Shown piece by piece: positions 1 to 5,205 of a stretch of DNA of 5,465 nt. Numbering within the stretch: the stretch's first letter is position 1; each line of letters starts with the position of its first letter. The notes beneath the pieces are model-generated. The model was not told the origin of the DNA. It did not search any database and was given only the letters and a program-made list of their open reading frames with translations. A program made the translations under genes and the position numbers. The DNA is from Acholeplasmatales bacterium (lineage in GTDB: Bacteria; Bacillota_I; Bacilli_A; Acholeplasmatales; Anaeroplasmataceae): assembly GCA_024681175.1 (NCBI GenBank), contig JAILBI010000076.1, forward strand, positions 1 through 5,465, read 5' to 3'.

Positions 1-341
1 TTGGTAAGGAATATAAATTAACTACACCAACTAATGAAGAATTCTTTATAGATTTATTAATGTATCATACAAAGATACATTGTTATGTAGTAATTGAGGT
101 TAAAGTAGTTAAATTTAAACCTGAGCATTTAGGTCAATTAATGTTTTATGTTAATGCTGTAGATAAATTAGAAAGAATAGAAGGAGATAATGATACAATA
201 GGATTATTGTTGTGTAAGGATGCAGATAAATTTGTGGTTGAAACTACATTAGAAAAATCTTTAATGAAGCTTGGTGTATCTAAATATAAATTAATTGAAG
301 AATTACCTGAATATTTAGAAAGAAGATTAAAAGAAAAATAG
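1..341 (+). CDS. DUF1016/YhcG-family PDDEXK nuclease-like protein, C-terminal part (5' end outside window)
   Basis: The reading frame is open from base 3, giving 112 visible residues before a TAG stop. The ATG at 60 lies inside the conserved domain and is not the start. Seen: FIDLL (Asp17 of the visible part), then CYVVIEVK (Glu32, Lys34), then FKPEHLGQLMFYVNAVD and DNDTIGLLLCK. This is the hallmark pattern of the C-terminal DUF1016 domain, a PDDEXK nuclease fold, and the Asp/Glu-x-Lys triad is intact. Family knowledge: YhcG-like proteins are putative nucleases with an N-terminal helical domain, often found near restriction-modification or other accessory genes. Their substrate is poorly known. 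The N-terminal half and upstream neighbours cannot be seen, so whether the gene is complete is unknown. The downstream gene has its own promoter, so this gene is probably not part of the rlmN operon. Confidence 0.85.
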   Translation, partial: GKEYKLTTPTNEEFFIDLLMYHTKIHCYVVIEVKVVKFKPEHLGQLMFYVNAVDKLERIEGDNDTIGLLLCKDADKFVVETTLEKSLMKLGVSKYKLIEELPEYLERRLKEK

Positions 342-344
342 AAT

Positions 345-360
345 AATATATTAATATATT
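345..360. repeat. AT-only perfect palindrome downstream of the DUF1016 gene
   Basis: The 16 bases 345-360 (AATATATT twice) equal their own reverse complement. Flanking arms AAAAGAAAA (329-337) and TTTTCTTTT (359-367) are also complementary, so the transcript end could fold into an AT-only hairpin. It has no G/C core and no clean T-tract after it, so it is at best a weak terminator. It also abuts the -35 region of the rlmN promoter. Confidence 0.4.
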
Positions 361-363
361 TTC

Positions 364-392
364 TTTTAATGAATAACTTTAAATGATATAAT
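364..392 (+). promoter_or_regulatory. Promoter of the rlmN-rsgA-rpe operon (extended -10)
   Basis: A perfect TATAAT lies at 387-392, preceded by TG at 384-385 with one base between, which makes a classic extended -10. The -35 region 17 nt upstream (TTTTAA, 364-369) is a poor match, as is common when the extended -10 is present. Initiation near 399 would leave a leader of only about 17 nt with the ribosome binding site AAGGAG at 404-409, so leader-based regulation is unlikely. Confidence 0.7.
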
Positions 393-415
393 ACATACGC
401 AAAAAGGAGTCTAAG

Positions 416-1438
416 ATGAAAAGCATTTATTCATATACAGAAGACATGTTAAAGGATTATATGATTTCACTTGGAGAAAAGCCATATCGTTCAAGTCAAA
501 TAATAGAATGGCTTTATCGCTTTAAGGTTAAATCATTTGATGAAATGACTAATATATCTAAAAAATTCATAGAAATATTAAAGAATGATTTTATCTTTGA
601 TGACTTTGAAGTTGCCGCACATCAAAAATCAAAAGATGGTACACAAAAATTCTTATTTAAATTATCTGATGGCAATTTAATTGAATCAGTATTAATGAAC
701 CAGGATTATGGTTATTCATTATGTGTTACATCTGAGGTAGGATGTAATATGGGATGTGTATTTTGCGCTTCAGGAATGAGAAAAAAGGTTAGAAATCTTG
801 AAACAGCTGAAATGGTTTTAGAAATCTTAAAGGTTGAAGAAATTGCTGAAGTTAAAATATCTCATGTTGTTGTAATGGGTATTGGCGAGCCATTTGATAA
901 TTATGATAATGTAATTAATTTTGTAAAAATTATTAATAATCCAAAAGGATTAGAAATTGGCGCAAGACATATTACAATTTCAACTTGTGGGCTTGTTCCA
1001 AAAATTAAAGAATATGCAGAATTCCCTTTACAGGTAAATCTTGCAATATCATTACATGCTCCAAATGATAAAATAAGAAATGAAATAATGCCTATATCAA
1101 AGGTATATTCAATTGATAAGCTTGTTGATGCAATGCATTATTATTTTGATAAGACAGGAAGAAGAATAACAATTGAATATATTTTATTAGATGGTGTAAA
1201 TGACACAAAGCAATGTGCATATGAGCTTGCAGCATTATTAAGAGGATTAAATTGTTATGTTAATTTAATTCCTTATAATGAAGTAAAAGAAAAGCCATAT
1301 AAGAGAAGTAAAAGAGAAAATATGATATTATTTTTTGATATATTAAAGAAAAATGGTATCAATGTTCAATTAAGAAAAGAACAAGGTTCTGATATTGATG
1401 CAGCTTGTGGGCAATTAAGAAGTAAGCATTTATCTTAA
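416..1438 (+). CDS. rlmN: RlmN, dual-specificity 23S rRNA (A2503-C2) / tRNA (A37-C2) methyltransferase
   Basis: A radical-SAM enzyme that methylates C2 of A2503 in 23S rRNA and of A37 in some tRNAs, which supports translational fidelity. The 340-residue product is of normal length. The N-terminal part has GEKPYRSSQIIEWLYR (residues 20-35), the RNA-binding helical region. The radical-SAM [4Fe-4S] motif CxxxCxxC is Cys110, Cys114 and Cys117, followed by the SAM-binding MGIGEP at 154-159. The mechanistic cysteines are both present: Cys103, matching E. coli Cys118, and Cys331 in GSDIDAACGQL, matching E. coli Cys355, the methyl carrier. Glu90 matches E. coli Glu105. The ATG at 416 sits 6 nt after AAGGAG, and the MKSIY start is typical of the family. 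It is first gene of a three-gene operon. Cfr, the C8-methylating relative, is less likely given the overall RlmN-like motifs and housekeeping context. Confidence 0.97.
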   Translation: MKSIYSYTEDMLKDYMISLGEKPYRSSQIIEWLYRFKVKSFDEMTNISKKFIEILKNDFIFDDFEVAAHQKSKDGTQKFLFKLSDGNLIESVLMNQDYGYSLCVTSEVGCNMGCVFCASGMRKKVRNLETAEMVLEILKVEEIAEVKISHVVVMGIGEPFDNYDNVINFVKIINNPKGLEIGARHITISTCGLVPKIKEYAEFPLQVNLAISLHAPNDKIRNEIMPISKVYSIDKLVDAMHYYFDKTGRRITIEYILLDGVNDTKQCAYELAALLRGLNCYVNLIPYNEVKEKPYKRSKRENMILFFDILKKNGINVQLRKEQGSDIDAACGQLRSKHLS

Positions 1439-1446
1439 GGAGAATT

Positions 1447-2358
1447 ATGACAGGAATTGTAATAAACAATAACGCAGGTGTTTATACTATATTTAGTGAA
1501 GGAAATACATATAAGGTTAAAGCATGTGGTAGATTAAGAAAAACAAAGGTTTTAGAAGCTAATCCTAATGCAGTATCCTTAAAAAAAGAAATAAGACATA
1601 TTTCTAATTCACCAAAGGTTGGAGATCATGTTATTTTTAATGATGATATGATTGAAGATATATTACCAAGAAAAAACACTTTAAAAAGACCTAATATTTC
1701 AAATGTAGATCAAATATTATTAGTATTTGCAGCAAAGGATCCTACATTTTCATTTTATTTATTAGATTTATTTATTGTTAATATTATTAAAGAAAATATT
1801 GTTCCTGTTATAGTTGTTACAAAAATAGATAAATTAACTGAAGAAGAATTAAATGAATTAAAATCTAAATTATCTTATTATGATAAATTAGGTTATAAAA
1901 TATTATATGTTGATAGTATTAATAAAATTGGTATAGATGATTTATCAAAGGTATTAGAAAATAAAATAACTGTATTATCTGGTCAAACAGGCGCAGGTAA
2001 ATCAACATTAATTAATGCATTAATTCCTGAATTTAATTTAAAAACTGATGAAATATCTAAAGCCCTAGGAAGAGGAAAGCATACAACAAGAGAAACAACA
2101 TTATATACATATAAAAATGGATATATTGGTGATACACCAGGTTTTTCTAAATTAGATTTAGCTAAAATAACACCTCAAGGATTAAGCTCATATTTTATTG
2201 AATTTAAAAATTATCATTGTAGATTCAATGATTGCAATCATTTATTAAATTCAAAGGATTGTATGATTAAAGAAGCTTATGAAAAAGGTGAAATTTTAAA
2301 AGAGAGATATGAAGATTATTTAAGAATGTATAAAGAAACAAAAGGAGATAGAAAATGA
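1447..2358 (+). CDS. rsgA: RsgA, ribosome small subunit-dependent GTPase (circularly permuted)
   Basis: A late-acting 30S assembly GTPase (also called YloQ/CpgA) that binds the subunit near the decoding region. The 303 residues give the family architecture: an N-terminal OB-fold (about 1-75), a circularly permuted GTPase domain in which G4 TKID (125-128) comes before G1 GQTGAGKST (179-187) and G3 DTPG (229-232), and a C-terminal zinc finger with ligands Cys258, Cys263, His265 and Cys272. GRGKHTT (208-214) is the conserved switch segment. The G4-before-G1 order is diagnostic. The start at 1447 is supported by AAGGAG at 1437-1442, which overlaps the rlmN TAA, so the two genes are probably translationally coupled. 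The TGA stop overlaps the next ATG by 4 nt. All arginines I read use AGA, as expected for a modestly expressed gene in an AT-rich genome. Confidence 0.97.
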   Translation: MTGIVINNNAGVYTIFSEGNTYKVKACGRLRKTKVLEANPNAVSLKKEIRHISNSPKVGDHVIFNDDMIEDILPRKNTLKRPNISNVDQILLVFAAKDPTFSFYLLDLFIVNIIKENIVPVIVVTKIDKLTEEELNELKSKLSYYDKLGYKILYVDSINKIGIDDLSKVLENKITVLSGQTGAGKSTLINALIPEFNLKTDEISKALGRGKHTTRETTLYTYKNGYIGDTPGFSKLDLAKITPQGLSSYFIEFKNYHCRFNDCNHLLNSKDCMIKEAYEKGEILKERYEDYLRMYKETKGDRK

Positions 2359-2993
2359 AAATTTCTTTGTCAATATTATCATGTGATTATTCAGATGTTA
2401 AAGGAAGCTTACAAAATACATTTGAAGCAGTAGATTTCATTCATTTAGATGTAATGGATGGAGTATTTGTAAATAATATATCATTTGGTCCAGCATTTAT
2501 TGCATCATTAAGAAATTTAACAGATAAACCATTTGATACACATTTAATGATTCAATATCCAGATAAATATATTGAAAGATTTGCAGAAGTAGGCTCACAA
2601 TATATTACATTTCATGTTGAAGCAGATTGTGATATTAAAAGCACAATTCAAAAAATAAAGGATTGTGGATGTAAAGCAGGTATATCTATTAAGCCTACTA
2701 CACCAGTTGATAGTATTAAAGAATATCTTCCATATGTAGATATGGTTTTAGTAATGAGCGTAGAGCCAGGCTTTGGTTCACAACCATTTATGCCTATCGC
2801 AATAGATAAGGTAAAGCAATTAAAGGAATTAAAAGAAAAATTTGATTATAATTATTTAATTAATATAGATGGTGGTATTAATTTAAAAACAATGCCACTT
2901 GTAAAGGATTATTTAGATGTTGCAGTATCAGGATCATATATTTGTAATTCAGATAATCCAGTAGAAGCAGCAAAGAAATTAAAAGAGATTTAA
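2355..2993 (+). CDS. rpe: Ribulose-phosphate 3-epimerase
   Basis: Interconverts D-ribulose 5-phosphate and D-xylulose 5-phosphate in the cytosolic non-oxidative pentose phosphate pathway. The 212-residue TIM-barrel protein is close to the family length. Visible signatures are SILSCDYS (6-13), HLDVMDG (30-36), DTHLMI (61-66), MSVEPGFGSQPF (134-145), NIDGGI (170-175) and SGSYI (192-196). The metal ligands expected from family structures are His30, Asp32, His63 and Asp172, with Asp32 and Asp172 as the acid/base pair, and all are present. The start overlaps the rsgA stop (ATGA) and follows AAAGGAG at 2341-2347, so it is tightly coupled to rsgA. It is the last gene of the operon, with a terminator starting 2 nt after its TAA. 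The related allulose-6-phosphate epimerase cannot be fully excluded, but the rsgA-rpe neighbourhood strongly favours rpe. Confidence 0.96.
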   Translation: MKISLSILSCDYSDVKGSLQNTFEAVDFIHLDVMDGVFVNNISFGPAFIASLRNLTDKPFDTHLMIQYPDKYIERFAEVGSQYITFHVEADCDIKSTIQKIKDCGCKAGISIKPTTPVDSIKEYLPYVDMVLVMSVEPGFGSQPFMPIAIDKVKQLKELKEKFDYNYLINIDGGINLKTMPLVKDYLDVAVSGSYICNSDNPVEAAKKLKEI

Positions 2994-2994
2994 T

Positions 2995-3026
2995 AAAAAT
3001 TGTCAGAAAAAGCTGACAATTTTTTT
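2995..3026 (+). terminator. Intrinsic terminator of the rlmN-rsgA-rpe operon
   Basis: The arms TTGTCAG (3000-3006) and CTGACAA (3013-3019) form a 7-bp stem with a 6-nt loop, followed by seven T (3020-3026). An A-run at 2995-2999 extends the stem and gives a T-run on the other strand, so the hairpin could also act weakly in the minus direction. Confidence 0.93.
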
Positions 3027-3038
3027 CTATATAAAAGC

Positions 3039-3060
3039 AAAAAAACTGGCTAAGCCAGTT
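3039..3060 (-). terminator. Intrinsic terminator of rpmB
   Basis: AACTGGC (3044-3050) and GCCAGTT (3054-3060) form a 7-bp stem with a 3-nt loop. Read on the minus strand it is followed by seven T (the complement of the A-run at 3039-3045). It lies 26 nt past the rpmB stop and faces the rpe terminator. Confidence 0.9.
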
Positions 3061-3086
3061 AAATCGCACAATTGAATATTTGCTTA

Positions 3087-3275
3087 TTAAGCTCTTTCGA
3101 TGTTACCCTTCTTTAAAGCTCTAGCAGAAATTTTAACTTTCTTAACATTTCCGTTAGCGTCTTTAATATGTACTGTTTGAAGGTTTGCCTTCCAAGTACG
3201 ACGTGTAGCGTTTAAAGCATGGGAACGTTTATTTCCAGTAATTGTTGTCTTACCAGTAACATAACATTTAGCCAT
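3087..3275 (-). CDS. rpmB: 50S ribosomal protein L28 (bL28)
   Basis: A small basic component of the large ribosomal subunit. The 62-residue product matches the family length and pattern: MAKCYVTGK, then [20 protein letters not shown] (14-33) and [15 protein letters not shown] at the C-terminus. The start is the ATG at 3275-3273, because AAGGAGG (complement of 3284-3290) lies 8 nt upstream and bL28 proteins begin MA(R/K)-C. An in-frame ATG at 3299 would add eight residues that translate the ribosome binding site. Only Cys4 is present, so this is the form without a zinc ribbon. It is a single-gene unit on the minus strand, with its own promoter and terminator, convergent with rpe and divergent from fakA. 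This isolated reversed position is also found in Bacillus. CGT arginine codons in the middle of the gene fit high expression. Confidence 0.97.
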   Translation of the reverse strand: MAKCYVTGKTTITGNKRSHALNATRRTWKANLQTVHIKDANGNVKKVKISARALKKGNIERA

Positions 3276-3308
3276 TTCTTTAACCTCCTTGATACTCAAA
3301 GCCCTATA

Positions 3309-3337
3309 ATTTTATAATAAGAGAAATAAATAATCAA
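3309..3337 (-). promoter_or_regulatory. rpmB promoter
   Basis: On the minus strand, TTGATT (complement of 3332-3337) and TAAAAT (complement of 3309-3314) are separated by exactly 17 nt. Initiation near 3302 would give a leader of about 27 nt that contains the AAGGAGG ribosome binding site. Confidence 0.7.
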
Positions 3338-3351
3338 GCATTATTTTAAAT

Positions 3352-3370
3352 AAGTTGAATAAAAGTTGAA
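3352..3370. repeat. Direct repeat AAGTTGAA, two copies 11 bp apart
   Basis: AAGTTGAA occurs at 3352-3359 and 3363-3370, a start-to-start distance of 11 bp or about one helical turn. It lies just upstream of the rpmB promoter -35 box and about 27 bp before the fakA -35 box. It could be a binding site or chance in AT-rich DNA. Confidence 0.35.
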
Positions 3371-3396
3371 ACATAGTAGATTTTTCACGACTTTAT

Positions 3397-3425
3397 TTGA
3401 CAATAAGCCTTAAAAGTGATAATAT
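3397..3425 (+). promoter_or_regulatory. Distal fakA promoter with consensus -35
   Basis: A perfect TTGACA (3397-3402) is followed after 17 nt by TAATAT (3420-3425), with TG one base upstream (3417-3418) as an extended -10. Initiation near 3432 would give a leader of about 140 nt before fakA. It is divergent from the rpmB promoter, with the two -35 boxes about 60 bp apart. Confidence 0.7.
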
Positions 3426-3441
3426 AAGACAAACTTTGATA

Positions 3442-3462
3442 TTTTTTTGTTTTTATTTTTTT
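3442..3462. repeat. T-rich run
   Basis: 19 of 21 bases are T, broken only by G3449 and A3455. It falls about 10 nt after the predicted distal fakA transcript start, so the early RNA would be U-rich. It is not preceded by a G/C hairpin on the plus strand, so it is not a normal terminator. Intrinsic DNA curvature is possible. Confidence 0.6.
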
Positions 3463-3464
3463 AT

Positions 3465-3488
3465 ATAAACAATTTTATCAATGTTTAT
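3465..3488. repeat. Imperfect dyad ATAAACA-N10-TGTTTAT
   Basis: 7-bp arms at 3465-3471 and 3482-3488 are exact reverse complements around a 10-nt centre, within the fakA leader. It could be an operator or a weak RNA hairpin. Its low complexity makes chance a real alternative. Confidence 0.35.
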
Positions 3489-3506
3489 TAATTATTGGGA
3501 TAAATT

Positions 3507-3522
3507 AAAGACTATAGTCTTT
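3507..3522. promoter_or_regulatory. 16-bp perfect palindrome in the fakA leader, candidate operator
   Basis: AAAGACTATAGTCTTT equals its reverse complement. It sits where the -35 element of the proximal TATAAT (3540-3545) would be, so a dimeric repressor bound here could block that promoter or act as a roadblock to the distal one. As RNA it would form a 6-bp stem with a UAUA loop and a short U-run, a weak terminator-like hairpin. I do not recognise it as the FapR consensus. Confidence 0.5.
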
Positions 3523-3545
3523 TTCTATATATAAAATTATATAAT
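3518..3545 (+). promoter_or_regulatory. Possible proximal fakA promoter
   Basis: A perfect TATAAT lies at 3540-3545, but no good -35 is seen: the best spacing gives TCTTTT at 3518-3523, inside the palindrome. Initiation near 3552 would leave about 20 nt before the ATG, with AAGGAGG at 3556-3562 almost at the RNA 5' end. In such AT-rich DNA this hexamer may be fortuitous. Confidence 0.35.
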
Positions 3546-3572
3546 GTATTTAATCAAGGAGGTATTACTTTC

Positions 3573-5159
3573 ATGTCTGTTAGTAATATTGATGTATCGC
3601 TATTTAAGAAAATGGTGATCAATGGTGCAATAAATTTAAAAAATCATCGTGATGAAGTAGATAGATTAAACGTATTCCCTGTTCCAGATGGAGATACAGG
3701 AACAAATATGGCTATGACTATCACATCAGGTGTTACAGAATTAGAAAATTGTGAGTCATCAGGACTTGCTGAAAACGCAAAAATGTTATCTCGTGGAACA
3801 TTAATGGGTGCAAGAGGAAATTCAGGTGTTATCTTATCACAATTCTTCCGTGGATTCTCAGTTGGTCTTAAAGCTCTTAATACAAATGAATTAAGCTTAG
3901 ATGATTTTAAAAAATGCTTATTATCAGGAAAAGAAATTGCATATAAGGCAGTTACTCAACCTGTTGAAGGAACAATTTTAACAGTTATTAGATGTGCAAT
4001 TGAAGGAACAATTGATAAACAATATTCTGATATTGTAGAATTTTTCACAGATTATTTAGCTGAAGCTAAAAAAGCTTTACAAAATACTCCAAATCTTTTA
4101 CCAGTATTAAAAGAAGCTGGTGTAGAAGATTCGGGTGGAACTGGTTTCTATCGTGTAGCTGAAGGAATGCTTAAGGCATTAAATGGTGAAATTCTAGTTT
4201 ATGAAGATGAAACTAGTGAAGCATCATCTACTAAAGAAGAAAATGTATTCAATTATGAAATGCAATTTGAAGTTTCTTTAAAGAAGCCTGAAAATTTTGA
4301 AGAGCGTGAGCTTGCAGCAGCATTATCACTTTTAGGTGATAATTTAAGCTTAGATAAAAATAATGGAAAAGTATCTGTTAAATTACGTACTGATCGTCCA
4401 GGTCGTGCACTTGAAATTGCACAAAAGAATGGTGAATTTACATCAGTAGCAATTAAGAATTTAACATTTAAAGAAGAAGATAAAAAATCATTACCAAAGA
4501 AAAACTTCGCAGTTATTTCTGTATGCTTCGGTGACGGTATTTCTAAAACATTTAAGGATCTTGGAGTTGATTACATAATTGAAGGTGGACAAACAATGAA
4601 CCCTTCAACAGAAGCATTCGTAAATGCAATTAATGAATGCAATGCTAAAAATGTAATTATCATTCCAAATAATGGTAATGTTATTATGGCTGCTAAGCAG
4701 GCAGTTAATCTTGTAGAAGGTGTTAATGTTTCAGTTTTAGAAGCAAAAACAATTTCTCAAGGCTATGCTGCATTAGTTGGTTATAATTCAGAAGCATCTA
4801 TGGAAGAAAACATGGAGCTTATGATGGAGCAAGTTAAAGGTGTTACAACTGGTGAACTTACTTATTCAATAAGAGATACTGAAATTGGTGGCTTAAAGAT
4901 TTCATCAGGCGATTACATGGGTATCGTTAATAATGAAATTGTTGTTGCTACAAAAGAAAAGAAGGATGCTTTAAAGAGCTTGTTAGAAAAAGTTATCACA
5001 GATGAATCTGAGGTTATCACAATCTTCTGTGGAAGTGATGTTTCAAAAGATTCATATAAGGAGCTTGAAAAGCTTTGCTTAAAGATTAATTCAGACTTAG
5101 ATGTTGAAATTATTGAAGGAAATCAAGATATCTATTCTTATATTATTGCAGTTGAATAA
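3573..5159 (+). CDS. fakA: FakA/YloV-type fatty acid kinase, DhaL domain plus C-terminal DegV-like domain
   Basis: ATP-dependent kinase that phosphorylates fatty acids carried by FakB (DegV) proteins, feeding acyl-phosphate to PlsX/PlsY phospholipid synthesis. The 528 residues match the FakA layout: N-terminal DhaL nucleotide-binding domain (about 1-205) with NVFPVPDGDTGTNM (33-46; Asp39 and Asp41 the likely Mg ligands), ARGNSGVILSQ (80-90) and DSGGTG (186-191); a middle domain (about 225-300); and a C-terminal domain (about 310-528) with GGQTMNPSTE (338-347) and IPNNGNVIMAAKQA (364-377). Oddity: the middle-domain zinc ligands known from S. aureus FakA (Cys240, His282, His284) align with Glu229, Lys270 and Arg272. 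The start is set by AAGGAGG at 3556-3562. Arginine is mostly CGT (8 of 12), unlike rsgA, suggesting higher expression. The usual upstream asp23/yloU is absent. Placement before recG supports the assignment. Confidence 0.93.
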   Translation: MSVSNIDVSLFKKMVINGAINLKNHRDEVDRLNVFPVPDGDTGTNMAMTITSGVTELENCESSGLAENAKMLSRGTLMGARGNSGVILSQFFRGFSVGLKALNTNELSLDDFKKCLLSGKEIAYKAVTQPVEGTILTVIRCAIEGTIDKQYSDIVEFFTDYLAEAKKALQNTPNLLPVLKEAGVEDSGGTGFYRVAEGMLKALNGEILVYEDETSEASSTKEENVFNYEMQFEVSLKKPENFEERELAAALSLLGDNLSLDKNNGKVSVKLRTDRPGRALEIAQKNGEFTSVAIKNLTFKEEDKKSLPKKNFAVISVCFGDGISKTFKDLGVDYIIEGGQTMNPSTEAFVNAINECNAKNVIIIPNNGNVIMAAKQAVNLVEGVNVSVLEAKTISQGYAALVGYNSEASMEENMELMMEQVKGVTTGELTYSIRDTEIGGLKISSGDYMGIVNNEIVVATKEKKDALKSLLEKVITDESEVITIFCGSDVSKDSYKELEKLCLKINSDLDVEIIEGNQDIYSYIIAVE

Positions 5160-5163
5160 AAAC

Positions 5164-5190
5164 CCAGGGAAATATCCCTGGCTTTTTTTT
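5164..5190 (+). terminator. Strong intrinsic terminator after fakA
   Basis: CCAGGGA (5164-5170) and TCCCTGG (5175-5181) form a 7-bp GC-rich stem with an AATA loop, followed by C and eight T (5183-5190). It lies between fakA and recG, with the recG ATG only 15 nt beyond the T-tract. Confidence 0.95.
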
Positions 5191-5205
5191 CCAAGAGGGA
5201 AATAA

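Noticed and set aside
60..62. ATG at 60 as the start of a small 93-residue gene
   Set aside because: The frame is open to the window edge and the upstream codons encode the conserved FIDLL segment with the catalytic Asp, so this is an internal Met.
2341..2360. Possible use of TGA as tryptophan (Mycoplasma-type code) at the rsgA end
   Set aside because: The TGA is in a typical ATGA stop-start overlap right after a complete RsgA, and tryptophan is read as TGG elsewhere (for example RlmN Trp32).
2878..3069. 63-residue minus-strand ORF over the rpe end and the intergenic region
   Set aside because: It runs through both terminator hairpins and antisense to conserved rpe codons, has no family-like motif and no good ribosome binding site. 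It is a shadow ORF.
3276..3299. Upstream in-frame ATG at 3299 as the start of rpmB
   Set aside because: It would add eight residues that translate the AAGGAGG site itself. The MAKCYVTG start at 3275 matches bL28 and has ideal ribosome binding site spacing.
3426..3572. Known riboswitch, T-box or small RNA gene in the fakA leader
   Set aside because: The region is nearly all A/T, lacks any recognisable T-box or riboswitch core, and shows only short dyads.
5104..5146. Possible recG promoter within the end of fakA (TTGAAA/TTGAAG followed by AT-rich hexamers)
   Set aside because: No -10-like hexamer lies at 16-18 nt spacing, and any transcript from it would still have to pass the terminator at 5164-5190.
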